From contig CALSRA010000035.1 in NCBI GenBank assembly GCA_943788635.1, positions 1-64,000 on the forward strand: DNA of 64,000 nt, in the 5' to 3' direction. Each line of letters begins with the position of its first letter. Position 1 is the stretch's first letter. Below, one piece after another: positions 8,717 through 17,598 of this stretch. This DNA is from an uncultured Alphaproteobacteria bacterium. GTDB taxonomy: Bacteria; Pseudomonadota; Alphaproteobacteria; UBA8366; GCA-2717185. The position numbers were made by a program, and so were the translations under genes. The notes below the pieces were generated by a model that had not been told where the DNA came from, did no database searches, and saw nothing but the letters and a program-made list of their open reading frames with translations.

Positions 8717-9172
8717 ATGGAAGCACTGCGCCGGACGGGGTTCTGGGGGCGTGCGGCAGCAGGGTGCCTGATCATGGCACAGGAAACCGGTCGAATTCTA
8801 ATTCCGCACCGGTCCGAACATTGTCAGCAGCCGAATACCTGGGGCACCTGGGGTGGCGCGCTGGATCACGGCGAGTCGCCGGAAGAAGCCGTCTTGCGCG
8901 AGTTGTCGGAGGAAGCAGGATTCGACACACCGCTGGAAACGATCCCCCTATACGTATTCCGACACGAATCCGGTTTCCAGTACCACAATTATCTGATCAC
9001 CACGGCACGGGAGTTCGAGCCGAGGATCAACTGGGAAACGCAGGCATTTGACTGGTTCGAGTTCGGCAACTGGCCGGAACCCGCTCATTTCGGTCTCACA
9101 GCCTTGCTTGAGGATATCGAGAGCGTCGAAACGCTCGCAAAAATGGCCGCGGCGGCAAACAAGCCAGGTTAG
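8717..9172 (+). CDS. Nudix hydrolase
   Basis: The 151-residue protein carries a complete Nudix box, from Gly47 through ALDHG, Glu53, SPEEAVL to REL-S-EE-A-G (Arg61 to Gly68), which binds magnesium and cleaves nucleoside diphosphates linked to another group. RTGFWGRAAAGCLIMAQETG precedes it, giving the usual N-terminal strands. The compact size suits an NTP or dinucleotide pyrophosphatase, but the substrate cannot be told. I chose ATG 8717 because upstream residues of the open frame do not resemble the family. The last four bases overlap the end of the MFS gene on the other strand. Confidence 0.88.
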   Translation: MEALRRTGFWGRAAAGCLIMAQETGRILIPHRSEHCQQPNTWGTWGGALDHGESPEEAVLRELSEEAGFDTPLETIPLYVFRHESGFQYHNYLITTAREFEPRINWETQAFDWFEFGNWPEPAHFGLTALLEDIESVETLAKMAAAANKPG

Positions 9173-10353
9173 CGACCCTCGCCTCTTTTCATCGGGCGCA
9201 TCAGCATCAACCCGACAACGAGGGCTGGCACGGCACAAACGATAAAACCAATCCGGTAACTGCCGGTCACGCCAAGCAGTGTCGAATACAGCAAGGGCAG
9301 CGTTAGCCCACCAAACTGCCCAAAAGACAGCACGCCACCGGTCACCGCCCCGCGCATCGAATCCGGCGCGAGCCGCACGGCCTCGGCCAGCAGCACGCCA
9401 TGCCAGGAAAACACCGTGGCGCTGACACCACCGGCAACCAACGTAATCAGCAATGTTGACCAGCTCTCATCGAACAGGCCGGTCAACCCGACAGTCGCCG
9501 CCATGGCCAGGGCCAGTACGGCCAGCATCACACGTGGCGAAACATAACTGCTGCTGAGCCAGCCCCAGAAGATACGACCCAGCACGGCGACCGATGTCGC
9601 CATTGCGAAGATCTGCCCGGCCTCCTTCAGGCTATAATCGAGATGCGTCAGGTAGATGACAAAATACGCGGTGAATGTCGCCTGCAATCCAACAAAAGCG
9701 AAACAGCCAAAGGCCAGCCCACGAAGCTCTGGTTTGCCCAGAACCAGCGTCATCGTTCCCTTGAAATCCGAGAGCCGGAATTTCCGGGTCATATCCTTGT
9801 CGCTGTCGAATTCACTACGCAGTGGTTCCAGCATGATCGCGAAGACAACGCAGGACGCCCCGATGATCAGCAGCGTGTCGCGCCAATCAAACCGGTCCGT
9901 CAGATACGGCCCCAGCAAACCAGCAATCAACAAGCCTGCCGGTACGGCTGTCTGCTTGATGGAAAACACCAGCGGTGCACGCCCGGGTGGCGAATAACGG
10001 CCAAGCAAATGTGAACTTGCGGGGGTGGAAAATGCCGATCCCCCAATGACGATGGCCGAAAGGGCAATGACCGGGATCAGCCCGGGTGTCGCCAGCGCCA
10101 GACCAATCCCCATCAACACCAGAGTCACCTGGCTCATCCGCAAGGCGCCATAGCGCACGATGATGCTGCCACAGCCCACCTGAACGACCAGCGATGTTGC
10201 AGCGATCATGCCAATATAGATGCCGAGCCAGGATGGATCGATATTCAGGTCAACGAGAATGACCGGTGCCAGCACGGCCGGCAGGACCTTGCCCAGTGCG
10301 ATAAAGGTCTGTTGCACAAACATCGATCCAAGGGCGAGCAGAAGCCACTTCAT
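9169..10353 (-). CDS. MFS transporter
   Basis: A 394-residue major facilitator superfamily protein with about twelve hydrophobic helices and the usual central loop near residue 195 (basic and charged, LRSEFDSDKDMTRKFRLSDF). The N-terminal half contains IIVRYGALRMSQVTLVLMGI, matching the loop 2/3 region. It belongs with the small-substrate MFS carriers (CynX/NimT-like or phthalate-type) rather than drug/proton DHA families, but the substrate cannot be assigned. It has its own ATG at 10353 and lies 67 bp downstream of the Old Yellow Enzyme gene on the same strand, so the two may share a transcript. Confidence 0.88.
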   Translation of the reverse strand: MKWLLLALGSMFVQQTFIALGKVLPAVLAPVILVDLNIDPSWLGIYIGMIAATSLVVQVGCGSIIVRYGALRMSQVTLVLMGIGLALATPGLIPVIALSAIVIGGSAFSTPASSHLLGRYSPPGRAPLVFSIKQTAVPAGLLIAGLLGPYLTDRFDWRDTLLIIGASCVVFAIMLEPLRSEFDSDKDMTRKFRLSDFKGTMTLVLGKPELRGLAFGCFAFVGLQATFTAYFVIYLTHLDYSLKEAGQIFAMATSVAVLGRIFWGWLSSSYVSPRVMLAVLALAMAATVGLTGLFDESWSTLLITLVAGGVSATVFSWHGVLLAEAVRLAPDSMRGAVTGGVLSFGQFGGLTLPLLYSTLLGVTGSYRIGFIVCAVPALVVGLMLMRPMKRGEGR

Positions 10354-10420
10354 TGCCGATCGGTCTCCGCCACCATCACGATGTTCACCACGTATTTATC
10401 CTGCGACTACGAAAGCCTCG

Positions 10421-11533
10421 TCAGGCCGATTTCGACTTGATGGAAACTTCGCCCATACGATCCGGATGGGCACGGTCATACTGTACCGGCATATAAGGCC
10501 GGGGCGCGCCCAGTTCGTGCGCCGCATGCCATGCCCAGCGCGGATTATACAAAAACCCGCGGGCCAGTGCGACCATGTCCGCATGCCCGTCCTGCAGGAT
10601 TTCTTCCGCCTGGCGCGGTTCGGTGATCATCCCGACCGCCATTGTCAGCATGCCGGTTTTCTTGCGAATTTCCGAAGCGAACGGCACCTGATAGCCCGGC
10701 TTCACATCGATCTGCTGCAAGGGTGACATGGCGCCGCTGGACGCGACAACATAATCGCAGCCGCGCTCCTTCAGCATCGCGCAGAATGCCACCGTGTCTT
10801 CCAGCGTCATTCCGCCCTCGATCCAGTCGATGGCAGAAACCCTAACCCCCAGCGGCTTGTCATCCGGCCAGGCGGCGCGTACCGCCTCAAATACTTCCAG
10901 CGGGTAACGGGCGCGATTGGCGATGTCGCCGCCATACATATCGTTGCGCTTGTTACCGATCGGGGACAGGAAGGTACTGAGCAGATAACCATGCGCTGCG
11001 TGCAGTTCGATCATGTCGAAACCCAGGCGGTCCGACCGGATCGTGGAATCGACAAACGCCTGCTTGACCTGCGCCATAGCTTCTTCGTCAAGCGCCTTCG
11101 GGGTCGGCCAATGATCATCAAACGGCACCGCCGAAGGCGCCACCGTCTGCCACGCCCGGTCACCTTCCAACCGCGGCCCGCGGCCATGGAACGGTGCATG
11201 AGACGATGCCTTACGGCCGGCATGGGCAAGCTGGATACCAAGCGGCGCCGAACCATGCAGTCGGCTGGCATCAATAACATGCCGAAGGGCAGCCTCGGTC
11301 TCGTCATCGTACAGGCCAAGACATTCCTGCGTGATCCGGCCTCGCGGCTCAACAGCAGCCGCCTCGGAAATGAAAAGCCCGACACCGGAATAGGCATATT
11401 GTGAAATATGCTGCAGGTGCCAATCGGTCGCACAGCCTTCCCGTGCGGAATACTGGCACATGGGTGATACGATGACCCTGTTTGGTAACGTGAGGCCCCG
11501 CATCTGCAGCGGGCTGAACATCACAGTCGACAT
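10421..11533 (-). CDS. NADH:flavin oxidoreductase, Old Yellow Enzyme family (YqjM/XenA-like)
   Basis: The 370-residue enzyme is an FMN-dependent ene-reductase of the YqjM/XenA branch, which reduces activated C=C bonds of enals, enones or xenobiotics. It shows the active-site Cys in VIVSPMCQYSA, substrate-binding His residues in IQLAHAGRKAS, the FDMIELHAAHGYLLSTFLSP stretch, and the FMN phosphate-binding C-terminal part (MVALARGFLYNPRWAW). The frame is open further upstream, but ATG 11533 (MSTVMFSPLQMRG) is preferred because GGAAGG stands eight bases before it and the family starts here. The substrate is not known. Confidence 0.93.
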   Translation of the reverse strand: MSTVMFSPLQMRGLTLPNRVIVSPMCQYSAREGCATDWHLQHISQYAYSGVGLFISEAAAVEPRGRITQECLGLYDDETEAALRHVIDASRLHGSAPLGIQLAHAGRKASSHAPFHGRGPRLEGDRAWQTVAPSAVPFDDHWPTPKALDEEAMAQVKQAFVDSTIRSDRLGFDMIELHAAHGYLLSTFLSPIGNKRNDMYGGDIANRARYPLEVFEAVRAAWPDDKPLGVRVSAIDWIEGGMTLEDTVAFCAMLKERGCDYVVASSGAMSPLQQIDVKPGYQVPFASEIRKKTGMLTMAVGMITEPRQAEEILQDGHADMVALARGFLYNPRWAWHAAHELGAPRPYMPVQYDRAHPDRMGEVSIKSKSA

Positions 11534-11580
11534 TTCAATTTTCCTTCCCGGAATACTTCTTCTTGTATCGCTAAACGCTA

Positions 11581-12027
11581 TCAGGACTCGTCTTCCGGCT
11601 GCAAGCTGGAGACAAGAACGCTGCACGGTGAAACTGCCAACAGGTTCTTGGATGTCGATTTGCGCCACCAGCGTTCAATCGTGTTGCGACGACGATGCCC
11701 GACAACAATCAGGTCAGCGCCAATTTCGCGGGCGGTCATCGCAATTTCATCAACCGGGTCGCGATATCCAAGACGCCCTTCCGCCTTGATACCCCGCTGA
11801 CGCAACCGTTCAATGCCATCCTGCAGAAACGCATGAATTTCACGCTGTTCCTCCGTCACAAGATCCGCCGGGTTGATCCCGCCGGCAATCGGCATCGCCG
11901 AAGAGGACGTAATGACCGCAAGCAGGTAAACTTCCGCGTTGCAAAACTGTGCCAGCTCCGCGCCTTGACGCAGGGCGGCCCGGTATTCGGGGCTCCCGTC
12001 ATATGCAAGAAGGATTTTCTTAAACAT
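11581..12027 (-). CDS. universal stress protein, UspA family
   Basis: A 148-residue UspA-fold protein: MFKKILLAYDGSPEYRAAL with the nucleotide-contacting Asp at the N terminus, a central AREIGADLIVVGHR strand, and a C-terminal SPCSVLVSS strand. The usual ATP loop G-x2-G-x9-G-S/T is altered here to GHRRRNTIERWWRKSTSK, so ATP binding may be changed or lost. UspA proteins act in the cytosol during starvation and stress. The gene overlaps the end of the DHA2 efflux pump gene by 8 bp and so probably lies at the end of that operon. Confidence 0.9.
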   Translation of the reverse strand: MFKKILLAYDGSPEYRAALRQGAELAQFCNAEVYLLAVITSSSAMPIAGGINPADLVTEEQREIHAFLQDGIERLRQRGIKAEGRLGYRDPVDEIAMTAREIGADLIVVGHRRRNTIERWWRKSTSKNLLAVSPCSVLVSSLQPEDES

Positions 12028-13594
12028 CTTTCTTCCGCCCGGCCCGTTGCAAAATCCAGGTTGGAATCAACGCACATACAAAGACGAATGATATGAACAG
12101 GAACCCGTCCTGAAACCCCTGTGTCGCCGCCTGCGCCTCGATAACTTCACCAAGGTAATGCAACGCACCCGATTCATGCAAAGCAGACGGCACCCCGCTT
12201 TCATCCAGCAAGACCTCCACCGAATCCAGGAATTCACGCACCGCAGGATTATCCGCCGTCTGCGTCGCCGTCAGGGCATCGCTGTGGAATTCCGTTCGTT
12301 GCGCCATAAACAGAACCAGCGAATTAATCCCGATGGAACCGCCGAGTTGGCGCATGAAATTCAGCGTACCCGAACCGCGCTGCAGCTGATCAGGGCTCAG
12401 GGTCCTCATCGCACTCGATACAAGTGGCGGCATGATCAATGCCATCCCCAGACGGCCGACCATCGTGAACCCGGCAATGAGCCAAAAGGAGGTATTGGTA
12501 TCGGCACTGGACAGCAGCCCGGTGCCGAGCGCGAAACAAAGCAGGCCGAACATGATCGGGATATAGGCCGGCACCCGATCCGCGACGCGACCGGAAATCG
12601 GGAACATGATCATGAGCATAATGCCCGCCGGCACCAGCACTGCGCCGGCCGCCGTCGCCGAATACCCCTGCACGGTCTGCACGAAAACCGGAATCGCATA
12701 GCTCGACGCCATATTGCCGAAGCCGAACACAATCCCGACCAGAACTGCCGACGCAAAACCCGCGTTTCGGAACAGACTCATATCCAGCAGGGGCGCGGCA
12801 TTGTGGAGCTGCAGCGTAATGAACATGGCTGTCGCGGAAACACCGATAATCACGCGGATCAATATGTCGTTCGACGTCCAGCCATATCGCTGCCCATCCG
12901 CCATGGCGGATAACAGGGCGATCAGGGCGATGGCCAATGTAATGAAACCAAACCAGTCGAAGGGCGGCAGGCGGCGAAACGTCATGCGACCCGGCATCAG
13001 GATCGCACCGAAGACGAAGGCCAGCGCCGTGAGCGGCAGCGGGATATAGAAAATCGCGCGCCAGGAAAATGAATCGATTGCGATTCCGCCCACCAGAGGT
13101 CCCAGCCCGGGCGCGAGCATAATCGCCATGCCGTACATACCCATCGCCAGGCCACGCTGGTTCCCGGGAAACACCTGGAACAGCACAACCATGATCAGCG
13201 GCTGACTGACCCCGGCGGAAAAGCCCTGCAGAATGCGGCCGACAATAATAAAATCGAAACTCGGACTACTGGCGGCGATTGCCGTTCCGACAAAGAACAC
13301 TAGAATAATCAGCAGGAAGGTCATGCGCTGGCCGAACGCCTCGACCAGCCAGTTGTTCAGCAACTGGCTTAATGTCATCGTCGCGATGAAGGCGGTCGCC
13401 ATCCACTGCGCGCGATCCTGCCCGATGCCATAGGCGCCCATGACACTGGGCACCGCGACATTGACGATCGTCACCGACAGCACCATCGACATGACGCCCA
13501 GCATGCCGGCGGCTGTCACCAGATAGCGGTATTTTGGACCGAACTGTTCGAACCGGTGTTCGATGGAATCAGGGACGACCTGCGCTTCCGCCAC
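12020..13594 (-). CDS. DHA2-family MFS efflux pump (EmrB-like)
   Basis: The 524-residue inner-membrane protein has about 14 hydrophobic helices, as expected for the DHA2 family of drug:proton antiporters. Typical blocks are FIATMTLSQLLNNWLVEAFG with the loop following helix 2, GRILQGFSAGVSQPLIMVVL (the motif C region near QGFSAG), and GMAIMLAPGLGPLVGGIAID. It pairs with the HlyD-type adaptor gene 48 bp upstream, so together they should form an EmrAB-like pump working with a TolC-type outer-membrane channel coded elsewhere. The exported compound is unknown. Confidence 0.93.
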   Translation of the reverse strand: MAEAQVVPDSIEHRFEQFGPKYRYLVTAAGMLGVMSMVLSVTIVNVAVPSVMGAYGIGQDRAQWMATAFIATMTLSQLLNNWLVEAFGQRMTFLLIILVFFVGTAIAASSPSFDFIIVGRILQGFSAGVSQPLIMVVLFQVFPGNQRGLAMGMYGMAIMLAPGLGPLVGGIAIDSFSWRAIFYIPLPLTALAFVFGAILMPGRMTFRRLPPFDWFGFITLAIALIALLSAMADGQRYGWTSNDILIRVIIGVSATAMFITLQLHNAAPLLDMSLFRNAGFASAVLVGIVFGFGNMASSYAIPVFVQTVQGYSATAAGAVLVPAGIMLMIMFPISGRVADRVPAYIPIMFGLLCFALGTGLLSSADTNTSFWLIAGFTMVGRLGMALIMPPLVSSAMRTLSPDQLQRGSGTLNFMRQLGGSIGINSLVLFMAQRTEFHSDALTATQTADNPAVREFLDSVEVLLDESGVPSALHESGALHYLGEVIEAQAATQGFQDGFLFISFVFVCALIPTWILQRAGRKKDV

Positions 13595-13642
13595 GAATTA
13601 TCCCTTCAGTCCGTCGCGGCCAGGAGTTGCCCGATGGCGCGC

Positions 13643-14866
13643 CTACTTGTCACGGATGTCGATATTGATTTCGACCATCATCCCGGGCCGGAGCTTGCGG
13701 TCCTTCTGATCAATCGCAATTCGAACGGGAAGCCGCTGCGTAATCTTGGTGAAATTACCACTCGGGTTCGGACTTGGCAGCAGGGCGAATTCTGCCGTCG
13801 TCGAATTGCCGATCGCAATGACATGCCCGATGAAATCCGGCTCGGCACCGCCATCATACGGCGCGTCGACGCCAAACAGACCCAGAATTCCGTCCATCAT
13901 CCCAGGACCTGGATAAGCATCGACCGCAACCTCGACCCGTTGCCCGATACGCAGTTTGCGAACCTCTGTTTCTTTCACGTTCGCTTCAACCCAGACGGTC
14001 TCCGGGTCATGCATCAGCACCAGGCGCTGCCCGGGGGTTACGTATTCGCCCATATCAACGAATGTCTTGTCTATGACACCGGTTACCGGCGTCCGGATGT
14101 TCCGGTCGGCGAGGTCCAGTTTCTGCCGCGCAAGTTGGGCACGTAATTCGCTTTCCTGGAACTGAAGTTTCGCTATTTCACTATCCAGAACGTCGAGTTG
14201 CGTGCGTTCCGCCTGCGCCTCCAGCAGCTTGTTCCGTGCTGCCTGTACTTCCGCAACAGCGGTGCGGTGTTCTCCGGAAAGCTGCTGTTCGCGTGCCACG
14301 GCCTCGTCATACTGCTTCCGGGCGATAATCTTTTTCTCAAACAGGGATTTCGACCGCTGGAATTCAGATTGTGCCAGTTGCAACTGCGGCTTCAGCGAGG
14401 ACAGTTCCGCTTCCGCGGTCCCCAACAATGCTCGCTGGGTGCTGTACCGGCTGCTGGTCTGAATATCGACCAGCCTTTTTTCGGCGATCAGGCGCTGCCG
14501 ATCGGCTTCCACGCCCAGTATCCGCGCTTCCAGTTGATCCACCAGCAGCTTTGATTCCCGGGAGTCGATTACGACGATGACCTGTCCTCTTTTGGTATCG
14601 TCGCCTTCCGTCACGTGGACACGGTCAACCCACCCTGCCACGCGGCTGCTCACCGTAATCAGGTTGCTGCCGATCCGTGCATCATATTCGTACACATGCG
14701 TGAACCGGGACACGATTTCGTTTACGCTCAGGTATCCGCCAATACCAAGAACCGGTATCAGGATCAGGTATCGGGTCCATCCACGTTTGCGGCGCGCATG
14801 TTGTTGCGGCGCCTCCGCCTGATCAGAGGTTTTTTCATCCGAATTTTCATTTTCGGTATCGGGCAA
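13643..14866 (-). CDS. HlyD/EmrA-family membrane fusion protein
   Basis: This 407-residue periplasmic adaptor has a basic cytoplasmic N terminus, one membrane helix (RYLILIPVLGIGGYLSV, ~32-48), a first lipoyl half (SNLITVSSRVAGWVDRVHVT), a long coiled-coil hairpin (~115-235, rich in Q, E, A and K), a second lipoyl half (NIRTPVTGVIDKTFVDMGEY), and a beta-barrel with VEANVKETEVRKLRIGQRVE. It links the inner-membrane pump coded just downstream to an outer-membrane channel. The pair plus UspA read as one operon; the 344 bp upstream must hold its promoter. Confidence 0.93.
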   Translation of the reverse strand: MPDTENENSDEKTSDQAEAPQQHARRKRGWTRYLILIPVLGIGGYLSVNEIVSRFTHVYEYDARIGSNLITVSSRVAGWVDRVHVTEGDDTKRGQVIVVIDSRESKLLVDQLEARILGVEADRQRLIAEKRLVDIQTSSRYSTQRALLGTAEAELSSLKPQLQLAQSEFQRSKSLFEKKIIARKQYDEAVAREQQLSGEHRTAVAEVQAARNKLLEAQAERTQLDVLDSEIAKLQFQESELRAQLARQKLDLADRNIRTPVTGVIDKTFVDMGEYVTPGQRLVLMHDPETVWVEANVKETEVRKLRIGQRVEVAVDAYPGPGMMDGILGLFGVDAPYDGGAEPDFIGHVIAIGNSTTAEFALLPSPNPSGNFTKITQRLPVRIAIDQKDRKLRPGMMVEINIDIRDK

Positions 14867-15210
14867 TCTGTAAACTCCCTCTTGAGGCGCACATTCTGAT
14901 CGCTAGACTGACGCGCACGGCTGCCTGAACAGCAATCCGCGAAAACCACCATATGGCGGCCAGCCGGGCCGTCACTTATCTCATATTCTCAACTACCGGA
15001 ACGCGCCGGATACCGGGTGGCGCACCGTCGCGTCCGAAAATTCCGATCAGGAATTGAACGAAACCGGTCGCGCGATCATAAAACTTACATAATTGCATGA
15101 ATTTATCAATATTGTGGGCATCCATTCAGCAGGTCCGCACGCCACAATGTTGCACATAAACCGGGCCCAACAACCTAGCATCGCTCGGGAAAACATGAAA
15201 TTATTGCCGG
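14867..15210. other. intergenic region between divergent efflux operon and small membrane protein
   Basis: These 344 bp separate two divergent genes and hold no convincing ORF. The half nearer the small membrane protein is AT-rich. The one feature seen is an imperfect inverted repeat at 15107-15117 and 15142-15152, listed separately. The promoters of both transcripts should lie here, but no strong -35/-10 pair stands out. Confidence 0.6.
15107..15152. repeat. inverted repeat, possible operator
   Basis: CAATATTGTGG (15107-15117) and CCACAATGTTG (15142-15152) are inverted copies with one mismatch, 24 bp apart, in the divergent promoter region of the efflux operon. This could be a regulator site or a looped pair of half-sites; no regulator gene is adjacent. 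Confidence 0.35.
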
Positions 15211-15582
15211 ATGGCCGAACGATCAAAACCTGTTGTTCAGGATGAAACCCTCCGTCTGATTCTATCGAGTCAGGAAGAGGGCTATATCCAGAAACGCCGG
15301 GCGTCAGCGCGTAAAGCGCTGATTTTCTGGTCCATACTGGCATTGATTGGCGGCATCGGCGTCGCCATTTTTGGCATCCAAATGGATGAATACCAAAACG
15401 TCGTCGCAACGGGTGTCATTCCAGAGGACTACTATACGGCCTTTTTCAGCCTGTCCGGGGCGATTGTACTGATGGCCATAGCGCTTCTGAAACTGCCGTT
15501 AACAATCCTGGCATGTCGGAAATACCGCCGCTATGACGAAGAACATGCTGCCTTTCTTGGCAAATACGACCGGAAAGCCTGA
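15211..15582 (+). CDS. small two-helix membrane protein of unknown function
   Basis: A 123-residue protein with a charged N terminus (MAERSKPVVQDETLRLILSS), a first membrane helix (ALIFWSILALIGGIGVAIFG, ~36-55), an acidic loop of about 20 residues (MDEYQNVVATGVIPEDYYTA), a second helix (FFSLSGAIVLMAIALLKLPL, ~78-97), and a basic/acidic C-terminal tail (YRRYDEEHAAFLGKYDRKA). Both ends should be cytoplasmic. I recognise no family. It is transcribed away from the efflux operon, and the ribosome site before ATG 15211 is weak. Confidence 0.7.
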   Translation: MAERSKPVVQDETLRLILSSQEEGYIQKRRASARKALIFWSILALIGGIGVAIFGIQMDEYQNVVATGVIPEDYYTAFFSLSGAIVLMAIALLKLPLTILACRKYRRYDEEHAAFLGKYDRKA

Positions 15583-15630
15583 CCCGCATCCAACCCCGAT
15601 GAATTTTTGTTGCGGCTGATTTCGCCCTGA

Positions 15631-17097
15631 TCAAAACAGTATCTGCGCGCCGAAGTTCCGTTTGGGATCCAGTTCTCTGGGAATATTGTTAATCGGCACT
15701 GCGTAATCGGAGCGGTCGCAAGGCAGGAATTTTCCGCTGCCCGGTTCTGCATTGAATTCGCCCTCGTCGACGACAACGCGCCCACGACTCAGGACCGTCA
15801 CCGGCCACCCTTTCAGCACCATCCCCTCATACGGCGTATAGCCTGTATTATCATGCATCATTTCGGCATTCAGCGTGACTTCGCGTTCCGGGTCCCAGAT
15901 TGCAATATCCGCGTCGGACCCAACGGCGATGGTGCCCTTGCGGGGATACAAGCCGTACAGCTTTGCAGCCGCGGTCGCGGTCAGGTCGACGAAACGCTGC
16001 AGATCGATCCTGCCTTTGCCAACCCCTTCGGAAAACAGCAACGGCATGCGGGTTTCGATACCAGGTAGCCCGTTGGCAATTTCCTTGAAGGATGCGTTCG
16101 GTCCTGCCTTCAGTTTTCCTGTTTCGTCAAACCGGTACGGCGCGTGATCGGACGAAATCACCTGGAACACCCCGGTCTGCAATCCGCGCCAGATCGCCTC
16201 CTGCCCGGCGACGTCACGCGGCGGCGGACTGCAGCAATACATCGCACCGTCCATGCCATCGCGGTCGAGGTCGTCAATCGTCAGAAACAGGTATTGCGGA
16301 CAGGTTTCGCCATAGACTTTTAGCCCCTTCGCCTGTGCCATCCGGATTTCCTCCATCGCCTCCTCCGCAGAGACATGGACAATCAGCATCGGCGTATCGA
16401 CCAGTCGTCCCAGCGCAATTGCCCTGTGGGTTGCTTCGCCTTCTGCGATTTCTGCGTGACTGATACCGTGGAATTTCGGCGCACGATTACCGCCGTCCAG
16501 CAGCCGGTTGGTCAACCAGCGAATCATGTCCCAATTTTCGGCATGCACCATGGTCATCGCGCCCTCACGCCGCGCCGCGGTCAGGACATCAAGCATCTGA
16601 TAATCGTTCAGCTTCGTGCCTTCATAGGTCATGTAGACCTTGAACGAGGTATAGCCGTCCCGGACCAGCGCCGGGAGTTCCTGCCCGAGAACATGCTCGG
16701 TCGGATCGGCGATAATCATGTGAATGGCAAAGTCGACGACGGCCTTGGCATCCCCGAGCGCCCGGTAATCGTCAACGACCTGTCGCAGCGACTCGCCACG
16801 GTTCTGTATGGCAAAGGGAATTATCGTTGTGGTTCCGCCGAACACAGCCGCCGTCGTCCCGCTGCGGAAATCATCCGCAGACATAATCCCCATCCCGGAA
16901 ACCTGTTCGATATGACAGTGGCTATCGATTCCCCCTGGCAGCAACAGCTTGTCTCGGGCATCAATTTCACGCTCCCCGGGATCGAGTGCTGCCCCCAGTG
17001 CCGCCACGCGCCCGTCAAGAATGCCCACATCGCACGGGACCGTATCGGTCGCGGTCACGACCGTTCCACCGCGAATGACCAGATCGTATTTCGCCAT
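15631..17097 (-). CDS. hydA: dihydropyrimidinase / D-hydantoinase
   Basis: The 488-residue enzyme is a cyclic amidohydrolase of the dihydropyrimidinase/hydantoinase type, which opens dihydrouracil or 5-substituted hydantoin rings in pyrimidine breakdown. The binuclear metal site is visible: LLPGGIDSHCHIEQ, the carbamylated Lys in GYTSFKVYMTYEG, MVHAENWD, LIVHVSAEEAM, and the catalytic Asp in VISSDHAPYRFDE. I chose ATG 17097 (MAKYDLVIRGGTV) because AGGGAGAGG lies just before it. It is divergent from a thioesterase gene. No carbamoylase is adjacent, although two amidases lie 4 kb away. Confidence 0.93.
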   Translation of the reverse strand: MAKYDLVIRGGTVVTATDTVPCDVGILDGRVAALGAALDPGEREIDARDKLLLPGGIDSHCHIEQVSGMGIMSADDFRSGTTAAVFGGTTTIIPFAIQNRGESLRQVVDDYRALGDAKAVVDFAIHMIIADPTEHVLGQELPALVRDGYTSFKVYMTYEGTKLNDYQMLDVLTAARREGAMTMVHAENWDMIRWLTNRLLDGGNRAPKFHGISHAEIAEGEATHRAIALGRLVDTPMLIVHVSAEEAMEEIRMAQAKGLKVYGETCPQYLFLTIDDLDRDGMDGAMYCCSPPPRDVAGQEAIWRGLQTGVFQVISSDHAPYRFDETGKLKAGPNASFKEIANGLPGIETRMPLLFSEGVGKGRIDLQRFVDLTATAAAKLYGLYPRKGTIAVGSDADIAIWDPEREVTLNAEMMHDNTGYTPYEGMVLKGWPVTVLSRGRVVVDEGEFNAEPGSGKFLPCDRSDYAVPINNIPRELDPKRNFGAQILF

Positions 17098-17187
17098 CTT
17101 GCCTCTCCCTGCCATATCTGCTGCGTTGTCTCCGCAACGGAACACAGGGCAGAAAAGATATCTGCCGTCCTTCAGGGAGACGACACC

Positions 17188-17598
17188 ATGCTACCGGATT
17201 TTACGGACGCCGCCACCGACGAAACATTTCATCACGTTCTTGGATACCGGGTCACGGAATTGCGCAGCGGCTACGCGCGGATGGATATGGACGTGCAGGA
17301 CCGCCACCGGAACAATGGCGACTACGTTCATGGCGGCGTCCTGATGACCTTGCTGGATGTTGTAGCCCTCAGGGCTGGCGCCTTCGACTACCCGCAGCCC
17401 AGACAGATACTGACGCTGAACCTGTCGACGAATTTCATCAGTGCTGCCATGGGCGATACACTTGTCGCCGAAGGGTTTCTGCAAAGGGCCGGCAAATCAA
17501 TCTATTTTGCTGACTCCAAGGTAAGCGATGGGAAGACGGGTGAAGTCTTCGCAACGGCGCAGGGAACGTTCCGATTTCGTCTGGCAAAAACCAGCTAG
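17188..17598 (+). CDS. PaaI-family acyl-CoA thioesterase
   Basis: The 136-residue hot-dog-fold protein has the family signature NNGDYVHGGVLMTLLDVVAL, where the acidic residue in TLLD acts in hydrolysis, then ILTLNLSTNFISAAMGDTLV and a final GEVFATAQGTFRFRLA strand. PaaI-type enzymes remove CoA from aromatic or medium-chain acyl-CoA in the cytosol; the substrate is open. ATG 17188 is set by AGGGAG eight bases upstream; the frame is open much further but only antisense to hydA. The last four bases overlap the convergent methyltransferase gene. Confidence 0.87.
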   Translation: MLPDFTDAATDETFHHVLGYRVTELRSGYARMDMDVQDRHRNNGDYVHGGVLMTLLDVVALRAGAFDYPQPRQILTLNLSTNFISAAMGDTLVAEGFLQRAGKSIYFADSKVSDGKTGEVFATAQGTFRFRLAKTS

